DNA from: Linyphia triangularis | Taxonomy: Eukaryota; Arthropoda; Arachnida; Araneae; Linyphiidae | Assembly (NCBI GenBank): GCA_963978545.1 | Contig: OZ021733.1 | Span: 31,963,924 to 32,027,923 of the forward strand | Length of the DNA stretch: 64,000 nt | Direction: 5' to 3' | Shown here: in pieces, positions 10,513 to 25,650 of the stretch | Position numbering within the stretch: the stretch's first letter is position 1 | How the letters are laid out: every line of letters begins with the position of its first letter | The notes under the pieces: model-generated | Told to the model about the DNA's origin: nothing | What the model saw: the letters and a program-made list of their open reading frames with translations, nothing else | Databases searched by the model: none | Made by a program: the position numbers and the translations under genes

Positions 10513-11779
10513 GCCAAACTTTTACACAATATACTATACCCGTAACGAAAAACGAAATTAACTTCAACAACACCGAAACAATTCCTTTCCAATGCTTCCA
10601 GAAAGATTTGTTGCTGCTTTAAAAAACAGTTCTCTGATATATTGTTCTATTTTAGTTCTTATAAAAAATGTATATCTTACCTCACTCCTGTTCTTTCTAG
10701 ATTCGAGCTATAAACATAGAACTGGATTTTCTTTCTTTTACAAGCTTTCCTAAAGTACCTACCTTGTCCATAAAAGTATTTTCTTTTCTTATTTATTTAA
10801 AACTTCTCTTTCACTTTAGATTTCATGTCCCTTAAAACGCTTTTCTTTCACGTTTTCCGAAAAACGTCCCAGAATCCAACACTTTTACTATGATGTCACA
10901 CGTTGTATCTTCATTCTTTTTCACCTTCTCAACTTCTATACCTTCTTGAAAGAAGAATGGTTTTCTCTTTTCTCGATTTTCGCCTTTGAAAATGAGCTTT
11001 ACTACGACATTACTAAAATTTCCATTCAAATATCCGATCGAACGAGTATATTTCAATGTTTGTAACGACCGTCACTATGATTTTTTTTTATTGTAGTGGG
11101 CTTAGAATTCCTGTTATGGGAATTGTAGATATGCGTTTTATGCAAAGTGCATAACAAATTTGTTAGGGTGTGAAAAGATACATTGTGCTATTATGTCCCA
11201 ACTTTAAAATCTACAGTAAATCTGTTAATTATCTTCGTAACCGTAATAAATTATTAAATGGACTGCGTAACAGAATGTTTTTCGGATATGAAAGAATCTC
11301 TAAGTTTCAATTAGTTTTTAACTTAGGAGTGATGGTTAATAATTTAAAAACATAGAAATTCAAGCATTAGAAAATCCTTAGCTGTTAGAAAAATGTATGT
11401 ATTGGTTGATGTTTAAGAATTGATATAGGTAAAACAAATTCAATAATAATGTTCAAAGGAATTTACTATTATGACTTAAAATTAAACTTGTCATAAAATT
11501 GTCTTAACCTTGAGCACTTGATGGTTGCCACATGGCAATGTCGATTTCATATCAAACTAGTTTAGTTTCAAGACTTCAGATAAATTTTAAAATGTTTATA
11601 CCTATAGAGACATATAGACCCGATATACTTTCACCTGTAACATAGGAGATGAATTTTGTTGACAATGCTAGGCCCTGCATGATTATAAGGAAAACGTTTC
11701 TTCAGACGAAAATGTGAGTTTCAGATTTAAACTCTAATCAAATAGTCAATCCTTTCACAAATGTGTTGGGTCCTTTTAT
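10513..11779. other. AT-rich sequence, one unrecognised - strand frame
   Basis: The only open frame of note runs on the - strand over 10832-11056 (74 codons). It has a charged, protein-like composition (for example GENREKRKPFF, then VEKVKKNED) but no ATG at its listed start, no recognised domain and no neighbouring exon signals. I treat it as unproven. The remainder has no visible structure. Confidence 0.4.
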
Positions 11780-12850
11780 TTTAAAGGAATTCTTTTTGTC
11801 AACACCTCCACTAAGTAATATACATTTTATGTACAAGCTCTTTCAGAAGGAAATCACTAACTTAGAAAGGACATAACTGAAAAACAGTGAGAGACAGAAA
11901 AAAGAGACAAGTTATATATTGAAAAGACAGGTATAGAATTTTAAATGGACAGGTTTGCAAAATTGCTGATGACTGTTGTATTCGGTTTACTTTTGAAGCT
12001 CATTTTCAACTGGGTGGATTTGTCAATAAAGAAAACTGTTGACTATGGAGTACTGAATATGCCTTGTAAAACTGATTTATTCTACAAAAGTGACCGTTTA
12101 GACTGCACAATTTATACTAAACTCCAACTTAACTTTATATCACTAGACGGTAGATCTTCACCGTGTTCATAGGAAATCCTCCATTTTGGCGGCGTGACGG
12201 CATAATGCTCGCCAAACCGTATAGCCTTTTCTTCTCTACTGGGTTGCTGGACTGAGCTTCCCAGCGTGCCTTCACGCCGACGAAATGGATGAATTTCCTA
12301 TGAGCACGGTGAAGATCTACCGTCTAAGTGACGTTAAGTTAAGGTGGAGTTTAGTATAGTAAAGGAAACATAGTGGTCTTTTTAACGAAGAAAAATATAA
12401 ACTTATTCCGCTATATTCAGATATTACAACAATTTGTCGTCACATTTAAATATTGTAACTAATTTTGCAAACCAGTATGTTTAAATTCCCATACCTGTCT
12501 CTCCAACATACTGCCTGCCTCTTCTTTCAATCTCTTCCCGTTCCATAGTTATGTTGACCCACTTGATGGCTGTGGGGTTAGAGCTCTGGCATCGCATGCC
12601 GAAGGTGCCGGGTTCGAATACTTGGTTAGATATTGATATTTGTTGTGGTTCGGAATCCACGTTAAGATGTACGTCCCGGCCTGATTAGCCATTATTGTGC
12701 AAAAAATAGATCGTTGAGCGTACAAGGAATACCAAAACCAAACCACACTTAATGTCCCTTCAAAGATAGGGATTCTTTTCTGAAAGATCCTGCATGAGTG
12801 AAACAATTGATCGAGCCCTGGCCTTGTTGACCTGGTAGGTTCCGCCGCCT
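11780..12850. repeat. Long imperfect palindrome (foldback)
   Basis: Two inverted arms meet near 12235. The inner parts (12113-12205 and about 12265-12358) are about 89 % alike by eye, including the identical block gacggtagatcttcaccgtg in opposite orientations. The outer parts (11872-12112 and 12359-12553) are about 65-75 % alike. The right arm is then interrupted by a SINE, and beyond it (from about 12743) it resumes matching the left arm outward to about 11780. The centre is clearly richer in G+C than the surroundings. The + strand open frame at 11945-12172 (MDRFAKLLM...) lies in the left arm, and the other arm keeps no matching frame, so I do not call it a gene. If transcribed it would fold into a very long hairpin. 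Confidence 0.85.
12554..12742 (+). mobile_element. tRNA-derived SINE, family B, nested in a palindrome arm
   Basis: The head carries a tRNA-like region with ggttagagctctggc (box-A side) and gggttcgaatac (box B, 12610-12621). The body shares attcg/ttgtggttcggaatccacgtt and the tail ttattgtgcaaaaaatag with copies at 14508, 36009 and 46803. It splits the right arm of the surrounding palindrome: sequence left of it ends with agttatg and sequence right of it begins with ttaatgtccc, matching the uninterrupted left arm (rc agttatgtcc). The SINE is therefore younger than the palindrome. Confidence 0.85.
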
Positions 12851-13414
12851 ATGACTTACACCTGTATTCATTAAGGAAAATCTAGTTAGGTGTACACTTC
12901 TAGCCCAAATTAGAGTGATTTGTAATATATGTACTAATGATTGAAGTGTTCATTTTAATAAAGAGTAGCTATTTTCTAGAAATGCAACATCAAAGTTAAG
13001 ATTTCAATTAAAAAGCAAACCCTGAACTATGAAAATATAAATGTAAACAAAATAAAAAGATTAATAATTTAACCATATTGATTAGATAAAGATTACAAAA
13101 TTATTTGAATTGCTCAATTCTAATAACATGTGTTAAATGTGTAACGTTTTCATACTAGACTTATATAAATCGTCATCTCAATTCTACAACTAGATAACTC
13201 CAAAATTTTCCTTTTTTAGACAAGTGCACAATGAGTGATAAATTACCCGCCTTTTGTGTATGCCACAATTGGATAACTCAAAAAAGGTCCCGTTATGTTA
13301 TATTTATTGTAAATGCATTAGGCAGTAGTACGATTTCAATGCTTTGAAAGATTTTCAAGTGAGTTTTTCATAAAACTACTGTTTGGCCGTTATCTAGTTG
13401 TAGGTGACGATATT
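12851..13414. other. No recognisable feature
   Basis: AT-rich spacer between two foldback elements. Confidence 0.5.
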
Positions 13415-13887
13415 CAGGGTGATTCCTAATATATTCTTTTAAGCCCTTTAAATTTAAAATGGCGTTTTGTATAGCCAGGGAAGTAATGTATGCCTATACT
13501 AAAGTGACTACGCTAAACATTTTGATTTAGCTCGCAGCGCACCTAATGGCAATTCATGGAAGAAACATAAATAACTAAAAAACTAAATGAGATAGACAAA
13601 AAAGTCCAGCTGAAAAATGTTTAATATAATATGACAAAACCACGAGAAAAAGTTGCATTAGGTTATCTGTAAAATTGTTGGAGATATCCATAGTTGAAAT
13701 TATAGACTATTCATGACTTGAAAAAGGGTTTGTCCTGAATTGAGAAACGGTGTTATACAGCTGTATGATAACACCGGAGAACAACTCCTTTAGTTTTTTA
13801 GTTAGCTTTTGTAACTTCCATAAATAACCGCTAGGTGTGCTGTAAGCTGTCTCAAAATATTTAGCCTAGTTACTTTACTATAGGTAT
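13415..13887. mobile_element. Foldback DNA element, right end truncated
   Basis: Starts with cagggtgattcc and continues with ttaagccctttaaattt and tagccagggaagtaa. About 390 bp later the inverted counterpart appears (aacttccataaat, then tagcctagttactttactataggtata), but it stops near 13887 where the full copy at 45581 continues for about 75 more bases. The interior is alike in both copies (for example gacaaaaccac and gttatctgtaaaattg). No transposase frame is present. Confidence 0.8.
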
Positions 13888-14507
13888 AAGGCTAATCTTA
13901 ACCATGCGGTACGATTCCATTGAGGACTCCAAATCGTCCTTTCTTGGGCACGATTTAATGTATGCTTAATTTGAATCGACATTTTTATGAATTTCACCAT
14001 TAATTTTAACGTTTACTCTTAAACAAAGTGAGTATATTTTTTATGAAAACAAAAAATAGTTTTATGTAATTCTATAACAAATGAATATATTTTCACTGCC
14101 TTAAAGATATCGATTGAGTCTGTTACGAAACTTTCCTTCGACTGCTATGGAAAGTAAAACTAAGAAAGGAATTCGAAGGGTATTGTGTCAAACGAGACAA
14201 CTTGATTAAAATCTCGGATTCTTACATAACAGTTTCATGGTGAAGACAGGATATGTTCAAGGTTTTTCTAATGTTTAAAAGATACACAGGGTGAGAGTAA
14301 GTGGATTTCTAAGACGTTTGTGAACCCAAACAACACCACTAAGTCCAAACTTCAAATAAATTTATACCTGAAACTTTTTTTCAAAGTATGTGCTTAAGGT
14401 GATGACTGTTCTAAGTCTAATAAGGCTTAGTTATACACTTCAGGTAGTTTTATTTAAACTATTTAGCAATTTGGCAAAACCGCAAGTGTATAAATACTAG
14501 AAAGATG

Positions 14508-14655
14508 GCTGGTTTCTAGGCTCAATGACTTATTTTTTGTACAATAACGGCTAATAAGGTGGGTAACTACAGCTTAACGTAGATTCCGAACCGCAGCGAA
14601 CATATATGTCTAGCCCAGGACTCAAACTCGGTACCTTTGTCTTGCGAATTCAGAG
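14508..14655 (-). mobile_element. tRNA-derived SINE, family B, 5'-truncated
   Basis: On the - strand it reads gagtttgagtcctgggctagac (box-B region), then ggttcggaatctacgtt, and ends in ttattgtacaaaaaataagtc, matching the other family-B copies. The box-A part is missing. Flanks tactagaaagatg (14495-14507) and tattagaaagatg (14656-14668) match at 12 of 13 bases. A target duplication with 5' truncation is the usual signature of LINE-driven insertion. Confidence 0.88.
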
Positions 14656-14668
14656 TATTAGAAAGATG

Positions 14669-17138
14669 TAGAAACAGGAAAAGAAACTAAATTTTAAGTA
14701 ATTTATATTCTAAATAACTTCATTTACTTAAACTAAATTTGATACCCAATTTCAATTTGGTCGACTACAAATACAAATATTTTTTTATTTGATACGTGAG
14801 TATTAAATAAAAACAATTAAAAAATACTTGTAAGTAGTGGTTTATTGCGATATATTTGAAAAAATTAAATTTTTAAATAACTTATAATCATACGTTATAG
14901 AAATATCCCCGAAAACAGTAAAATAGTTTTTAAGTAATTTTTTATAAATTTCACACCATTTTTTGATTTTGAAAAAAAATTTCAGTTTAGGGTTGTAGAT
15001 ATTAAAGTCTAAACACAACACATAAATTATTATTGATTTCTAATTACAAATCAAACTTAAGTGTTAAGATGTATTTCCATTGAAATACTTGGTGTATGCA
15101 CTTTGACAACCTGTACTTGACAAGTAGACAAGTATCTGTACTGCTTGTCTACCTGTACTTGATATATTTTTTGTTTGGTATAAAATTGAAACTACTCCTC
15201 GACCATTTTCTCAAGTCCTAACTTATATATAATTCAGCAGAAACTTCCAAAGAATTAGGAAGTCATCCGTAAAAAGTATTCCTTCCAGGCACTTTTGAAA
15301 GCAAAACGATATTATTGATTTCCAATAGCTGAATGACCTGTTAAAGTATAGAAAAAAGTAAACACTTATGTGAAAAGGAGTGAGAAATGTCATGCAATCC
15401 AGTAAGATATCTTTCGTACAAATCAAAGAGCGTTCCGTCTATTAAGTTGAGTATCTTATTTATAGGTAAGACAATCAATTTAATAGGCTTGAAGGGAATG
15501 CTTGAGAAAAATTTGAGTATATTTATTATATTTAATACATATGAATTCTTAGAACTGTATTTGGTCCATTAAGAAAGAGTGTGATGATTACATTGTTTTG
15601 AACATACTTAGAATTTCGAAAAAAATAGTGCATGATCATGAAGAAAACTTTAGATCGTTACCTGAATTGCGTTCTTAGACACTCTCAAATGCTTTGTTCC
15701 TACAGAATCTTGATAATATAGAACATAATAATACATTTATATTTTTCGATTGTTCATGTCATCTTCAGTTCAGGTAAAAATTCTTCACTAGAACAAATGT
15801 TAATTTTTTAAGATAATCTTATATATCTTTTTTTATTTAACATTGTGCTTAACTAACAAAACCTGTTTGGGAATAAATATGTGGTATATCAAAGGACAAA
15901 AGACCAAAAGTATTATACGATATAAAAATTATTTAGCAAAGGACTCGTCTTTTAACTATTCCAAGTTAAAACTAAATTTTCTTTTATTCATTATTGGAAA
16001 AATCACACGTGTAGTTTAATATTTTTCAAATAACACGAAAATAAACTCAAAATGAATTAGCATTGTAGGAATTTTCTATAGATAATTCTAAGTTTCACAC
16101 AAAAGTTTTCGTTCAAATCGAGAATTTTTTTTAGATACTAGTAGTTTTTATATTTTATCGTATAGCTCAATAACATCCTAAAAAAATGTTCATCCAAGTA
16201 ATTAATTTTTAAATTAAAAAATTACCTTAGAACCAAATCAATTTAGGCATAATTGGGCAACTTTAGAGGGTAAAAAACATAAAATCCTACTAATATTGAG
16301 CTCAATACGTAATTCGTTGTTATAACTCTCTTTAAATGCTGTAGAATTTTATTTAAGTGAGTGAGTTCAAAATAGAAAACGAACTTTAAAGACATAATAT
16401 ATAACAAAACAAAAAAAATTAAATATTGATATAAGCTAATTTGATTTTGAGGTAGTGATTTTACAAGATAAACCCAGCAAAAAGAAGATTGCATGTTTCA
16501 TAATTTCGAGAGAATTTGTGTGACATTTAAAAAATAAAAAAATAAATTAGAAAAAGGGACACTTTGAAAAAATTATTGATAATCAAAGCTTGAATGATGG
16601 TTTGCAAGAAATTACGTATAAAATCATTTTCAACTTCAATTAAAAAATATTTTTTTCAAAAACAAATCAATCATACTTAAAGAATTTCTTTTTAAAAATT
16701 ATTACAGTTTAGATCTGCAGATTTACTTTCATTATAATTTTTAACCTCGTCGAATACGTTTGCCTCGAATGAGTAGCAGTTTATACACGCTTTATTATCT
16801 GGTACTTACGTGACTCGTATGTTAATGAAGTTTGCCGGATAATAAAAGGACGACATATTCCGTTAATTCAGCTGATATTTTGAAAGGTTTTATTTTGATT
16901 TAAAATAAAAAAAGTGTATAAATTGCAACGATTCATGTTACATAAGAAAACAGCTATACAACTCTGCAAAGATTAGATTACTAGCACTAACTTCAGCTAA
17001 CATTGCGTTAAATGAATTGCCTGGATAATTAAATGCACATTGTTACCAGATTCCGATGGTATTTTAGATTATTTGTAATAGTTTCACTTCTGGAAGCGTG
17101 CAGAAATTCCTTAATATCGCTTTTGGAAGCGTGTAGAA
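14669..17138. other. AT-rich sequence with one small hairpin
   Basis: No gene. At 15111-15165 an 11-bp direct repeat cctgtacttga brackets a perfect 9-bp stem gtagacaag / cttgtctac. Open frames at 15223-15572 and 16243-16494 are short and AT-driven and overlap on both strands. Confidence 0.5.
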
Positions 17139-17176
17139 ATGCAAATAAAATAAAAATATTTTTGTTTTATTTGCAT
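17139..17176. repeat. Near-perfect 38-bp palindrome
   Basis: The left half ATGCAAATAAAATAAAAAT pairs with the right half at 18 of 19 bases and leaves no loop. A preceding direct repeat (ggaagcgtgYagaaat near 17091 and 17126) leads into it. Confidence 0.75.
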
Positions 17177-17419
17177 ATCTAAACGTTTTAGAGTTTTAGA
17201 ACATCCTGATTTCAAATAAGTGGTCTAGAAAAAATATATGTCTGTGTGTTCATGATCAACATAACTCACAAACGAACTGACCGACGATTTTCAAATTTGG
17301 TTGCAATGATTCGTTGTGGCCATGGATGTACCATTAAGGTTTTCATCAAAATTTCTCATGAGAATAAGGTAGCTGCCAAAAACGAAACTAACGATTTTTA
17401 TCAAAATCGCTGTTAGATT

Positions 17420-18053
17420 GAGAGGTGACTGCAATTTTTGGACCTCATCGAACATCATTCTGAATTTTTTATAGAAATTGGAGAAAAGTGATTAGATTAC
17501 GAATCCACTGGTCTGCCGTGGCAAAAATGGTCGAAACTGGTCAAAAATCGACTTTTAATAAGTTGAACTAAATTCAATTGCCTAATGCGCCATAACTTGC
17601 CAAATAATGAGCATTTTTTTTTGGTAACCCTCACTCTTTAATTTTCAATTAAGAAGGTTGCAGCCGATTCAGATATCTGGTGACAGTCTACTTGCATCTA
17701 TTAAAAAGGAGTCAAGTTGGAAATAAACATTACGTTACTGATGACGTAACTAATGTCGCCAATTTGGCATACTTTTAAGAGATACAAGTTTTCCGAGCAA
17801 TATATCAGAAATCGTTTGCGCTTTTTCTCATTGAAAATCAAAATGCAGTGGGTTGCCAGACGAAAAAGTTTGTTCTCTTTTTGGCAAGCTATGACATATT
17901 TGACAATTGGATTTTAGTTCAACTCATTCCAAGTCGATTTTTGATCAGTTTCCACGGCAGACCAGGGGATTCGTTATCTACTCACTTTTCTCCAATTTCT
18001 ATAAAAAATTCAGAATGATGTTCGATGAGGTCCAAAAATTGCAGTCACCTCTC
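17420..18053. mobile_element. Foldback element with arms of about 185 bp
   Basis: The left arm (gagaggtgactgcaatttttgg, 17420 onward to about 17606) is inverted at the right (about 17868 to 18053, ending in tgcagtcacctctc). Shared words include cctcatcgaacatcattctg, tctgccgtgg and caaaaatcgact. The spacer holds no transposase frame; the open frame at 17907-18098 is the right arm. Some weaker similarity continues outside both arms. No clear target duplication was found. Confidence 0.85.
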
Positions 18054-21483
<3,430 letters not shown>

Positions 21484-21763
21484 TGGATGTTGACCGTTAT
21501 AAGTAAACAATCGTGGATGAGTTGTACACAAGTTTATTTCCAGAGACAAGAGAGGAGAAGGGGGACGTTTGTCTAGTGCCAAGAGTTGATTATTCTAAAA
21601 AGACGTGGCAAACCGAAGTACTGAGCTTTTATAGGCTTAATAGTGAAGCTCGGTGATTCGAGGCGCCTCCCACTAACACCGGAAATACTAGAGAATTCTA
21701 AATCGGAAATTGAAGATTCCAAAGGAAATACATTGCATTTATCCATATATTGAAACCTCGACA
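21484..21763 (-). mobile_element. Probable solo LTR
   Basis: Read on the - strand, this 280-bp segment starts TGTCGAGG and ends in CA, as LTRs do. It contains in order a TATA box (CCTATAAAAGCTC, + strand 21623-21635) and, about 100 bp further, a polyadenylation signal AATAAA (+ strand near 21533-21538). It is more G+C-rich than its flanks. The flanking pentamers TACCT and TACTT agree at four of five bases. No internal coding region, primer-binding site or second LTR is visible nearby, so it would be a solo LTR left by recombination. The open frame at 21573-21764 begins in the first bases of the LTR and is not a gene. Confidence 0.55.
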
Positions 21764-22068
21764 TACTTTTAGAGAAATTAAGTATAGATGCTTAAATTAA
21801 TTCAATAGATTTTAATGTTAACATTCATCTTCATTTCATTAAAATTTCCAATTTTCCACTGTTTTTTTTAAATTAGCAATTTTCAAAACAATCAAACTAA
21901 GAAAATGTTTAATAATATCCTAAATTAATAAAAACATTACAAAAATGTGTCCAGTGTGTGTTGTATTAATTACTATTCATAATGTGTATGATGCTACAGA
22001 CATAATGTAATCCTTACACTAAATATATACTTAAAAACAAAAATATCATAATTTTGTTAATAAAACTA
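21764..22068. other. No recognisable feature
   Basis: AT-rich spacer. Confidence 0.5.
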
Positions 22069-22215
22069 GTCAAACCCCGTTAACGCGAAATTGTTTACAC
22101 GAAATTCCGTTTAACGCGAAATAAATGCAGTTTTCGGTATGATAAAGCTTAACCTTAATGTTAATTTATTCGTTTAACACGAAAAACTCACGTAATGAAA
22201 TCCCGCTTAAGACTT
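22069..22215. mobile_element. Pogo/Tigger-like MITE, 3' end eroded
   Basis: The left end gtcaaaccccgttaacgcga and internal words tttaacgcgaaat and attcgtttaacacgaaaa match the better-preserved copies at 29195 and 29539. TA precedes the left end (22067-22068). The right terminal repeat has decayed. Confidence 0.7.
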
Positions 22216-22606
22216 GCCATTAACTTTTTATATGTTTCATAAAGATCTATTCTAGTACTTTCCATAACAGAAAAAATGCAGGTGGCAAGTTGCTTGTGAA
22301 GTTTTATACGGAAAAAAATAATTTTCTTGTGTCACAAAAACACCAATTTTTTTTATTTTTAAAGGTGATCTTTGACAGATCATAGAATTTGAACGGTACA
22401 ACTACGGAACAAATAGTTTCAGATTTTATCATCGAATAAGGGAAGTAGCAACTGGTAATTTTTGGGGGGAAATCGGAGATGGTGTGATTAACCTCCTAAT
22501 GTTAAGTGGCTCAATCTCTCAGAATCTTTCTCTTAATATAAGTTTACTTACTACAAAATATTCGAATAGAACCCGAATACGGAAGGAAAATTGGAAATTA
22601 AGGTTA

Positions 22607-22700
22607 TTTAATTAAAGGTATTCAGTCAGACATTATATTTAATTAAAGGTATTCAGTCAGACATTATATTTAATTAAAGGTATTCAGCCAGACATTACTG
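22607..22700 (+). repeat. Minisatellite, 33-bp unit, three copies
   Basis: The unit contains aattaaaggtattcagtcag followed by acattatattt. Copies are nearly identical (one T to C change in the third), so the expansion is recent. Confidence 0.93.
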
Positions 22701-24505
22701 AGATATAAAATATTTTTTATTAAAAACAAAAAAAAAAAAAACTTAAATGATTTTATCGGATTGTTTAAATGATAGTTTATAAATATTTAGACATAAAAGA
22801 TAAAATACAAATCTTCTACACAAAATCAGAATTTTTTCGTTAGTTTAATTTACGTAGGATTTGGAAGATCGTTTAAAAGGTTTTTATAAATAACAATTTA
22901 ATTAAATTGCATTGCTAATTATAGTAGAAGATAAGAAACAGTTTTCTAATCATGACTTGTAGAGTTTAATTACAAGATAGCTCTTCCTTGCTGATTTCTA
23001 AATAAGTAATAAAAGCATGTATGTTTAATTAAACACCAAAAGACTTTCAGATTTACTAATTACTGCATAATTAAAACTATTTTAACTGATACCTAATGAA
23101 ATATATATCTGGGAATGTTTTCTTTTAGTTAGAGTTTCTTTTGTAATTACTTTACATATAGATTTAATTATTTATAAAAAGTACTTTAAAGCTTACTATA
23201 ACATAGAATATAAACATAGTAACGAATAATACATTATAAGTAAATAAAAGTATTTAGTATATTTAGTAGCAAAAGTGGACACGAAAATTAAATTTAAAAA
23301 TTGTAATTTGTGTGATGGAATTTAATTACAAAAGAAATTTAAAACTTTTTCTTCGTTTTTATTAATATTTTTATCTTTGTAATTGAAATGAACTTTAGCG
23401 CATTCAATCCATTTCCATACAGACCGCTCTAATTTGATTTGGCTCTGTAGAGTTTAATAATAGTTGTACCTTAAGTTAAACGAATACAATTAAGGTACCA
23501 GAATTTATGATATTGTGTTCAAATGATTTATGGTTGTGCCCAATAAGTTTATTTATGCCAATTTAGAATAATTTTACACAGTAATAATTCACTTTATTAG
23601 TTCTAGTTAAAACAGTCTTGTGTAGTTTGCTAAGTATTCTTATACTCTTAGAGTTGTGGGGAAATGTGGCATTATAAATTATATTATAAATTGCATTATA
23701 AATTATAGAATGAAGTCAAAAGAATGCAGGCCGTTAATTGAATAAATGAATCATAGTCGTAAAAGGATTTAAATGATTCACTTTCGAGAAAATTAGATCA
23801 CTAAATGCATGATCTGCATGGTATAAAAAATTTGTGTTTGAAATGCATATTATATTTGGAAAGTGTTCTAGTCATAATATAAATATAAATTTATACTTGA
23901 AGTTAATAAAAGTTTTTCCAATATAGAAGATAAAAAGAGCAGAACAGAAAATTAAGTTTAAACTTCCAGGTAAGAAAATGTTAAAATATTGTTTGAACGT
24001 CATAGCTTAGTTTTAAATTACATTACCTGTTGATAAAATTATATTACCTATAGATTAAATTACATTACATGTAAGAAGTTTAAATCGTTCATTCAGGAAG
24101 TTCTGTAAATAAATTTTCTCATATTGCATCCTAAATGAGAAAGTAAAAATATGTTTTGCATACCATGATGTTAATTTATATTGAAGTAACAGGTGATAAT
24201 TTGAAATGTGCATAATATTGCGGAAAACTGATTTAGGAATTTGTTTCTCGTAATAAACAAACAAAACACAGTTTAATTACAATTGCAGTAAATTGCACTT
24301 AAAATGTAAATTATCACAAACGTTTATATTTTTAGCTGATTAAATATAACTAAGTTAGGATAATTATTAAGGCGTTTCAATAATATAAAAAATAGATGTT
24401 TTAAAACAAGTAGTAATTAAAAGCCACTTATTTTTTAAAAGTATATATTTTTCATAAAATAGAATTAATTTTAAATTCCTTTTCAATTCGAATAGATTCT
24501 CGAAT

Positions 24506-24538
<33 letters not shown>

Positions 24539-25020
24539 ACGTACGTTAAGTATAGAAGTTATATTTTAAAGTAAATTACCTGAAAATCTTCAAAAATCAT
24601 CAAAATTCATAATAAAATTTGTAAATACAATTTAATTGATTTGAAACAAATTTAGTATGCTTGGAATTTGGGGCACATTTTTATGTTAATAGCACAACAG
24701 CCAAACGATTGAAGTTTCTCTTGATTGAGGGCAATGGAGCAAATTTTCATATTACTTTAAAGTTCAACCTTTTGGAAAATGAAAAAATAAAAGGTAGCAT
24801 AAAAGTTGGAAGCTAAGTCCAATAAAATCATATGGTAGCAAAAGAGATAAAATAGCGCAAAAAAAAAGAAGGATCAAGTGAGCTCAGTAGACCTTGCGCT
24901 AAATTCCTTATTTCTTGAGGTAATTTAAAGTTTCTCTAGCATATCAGACCCTAGTTACCTAACTTTCGTATTTAAAAAGTTTCATTTTATATTTTGCATT
25001 ATATATATTTTCTGATTTGG
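22701..25020. other. No recognisable feature
   Basis: Very AT-rich. The only structures are A runs, the longest being 29 bp at 24508-24536. Confidence 0.5.
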
Positions 25021-25060
25021 GAAAAAGAGACTTCAACTCGAAGACTAGGACATTTTTCTC

Positions 25061-25160
25061 TTGTGTGAGTTGGTCATAAAGCAACTGTTTCGGTGTGAAA
25101 TCGTTTCTAAAAATTCGCATCTTATGGGTAGCATATTGGTTGCTCGACTGGATTCGAAAA

Positions 25161-25196
<36 letters not shown>

Positions 25197-25620
25197 CATC
25201 TGTTTCAAATGGGTCACTTAAAATAGGCTGCTTCCACTCTATGAGCCTCAATGAATCTATAATTGTTCAAAGAAAAAACTGAAGCAAGAATTTCTTTAAA
25301 TTTGAAAATAATCGTACTTATTGAAAAACGATGCCTTTAGTCCTTAAATTCTTAAATTCCACTTTCACTACTTAGCCATTGTCCTTACAGGTTTATATAT
25401 ATATAATATATCTTAAACTTTACTTTCGCTATTAAACCACTATCATTTCAGTATTGTTTGTATTATTTCAATCTTGTTCTGAATTATTTATTCGGGCTAG
25501 GGTTCGTCATTTCTTAAAATTTTTACCTTTGAAGGTAGCACGTAAGTTGATAGACTGGCTACTGAAGTTAATAAAAAAAATGCTTAAACATCAACTTCAA
25601 ATGGGTCGCATGAAGTGGGA
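25061..25620 (+). repeat. Diverged direct repeat pair
   Basis: The segment around 25105-25220 (taaaaattcgcatcttatggg, an A run, then aacatctgtttcaaatgggtc) resembles the segment around 25515-25615 (cttaaaatttttacctttg, an A run, then aacatcaacttcaaatgggtc). Between them lies a second small repeat around tttcactacttagcc. Similarity is modest. Confidence 0.4.
25168..25196 (+). repeat. Poly(A) run, 29 bp
   Basis: Uninterrupted A run that creates mirror-image open frames on both strands. It is the same length as the run at 24508-24536. Confidence 0.95.
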
Positions 25621-25650
25621 TGATAATAATAATAATAATAATAATAATAA
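25621..25650 (+). repeat. (ATA)n microsatellite
   Basis: About nine uninterrupted ATA triplets; reads as poly-Asn or poly-Ile in the overlapping open frames. Confidence 0.95.

Noticed and set aside
10832..11056. - strand frame of 74 codons with protein-like composition
   Set aside because: No ATG at its start, no domain, no exon partners; kept only as a note.
11945..12172. Open frame MDRFAKLLM... as a real membrane protein
   Set aside because: It lies in one arm of a palindrome and runs into the conserved inner arm; the other arm has no matching frame.
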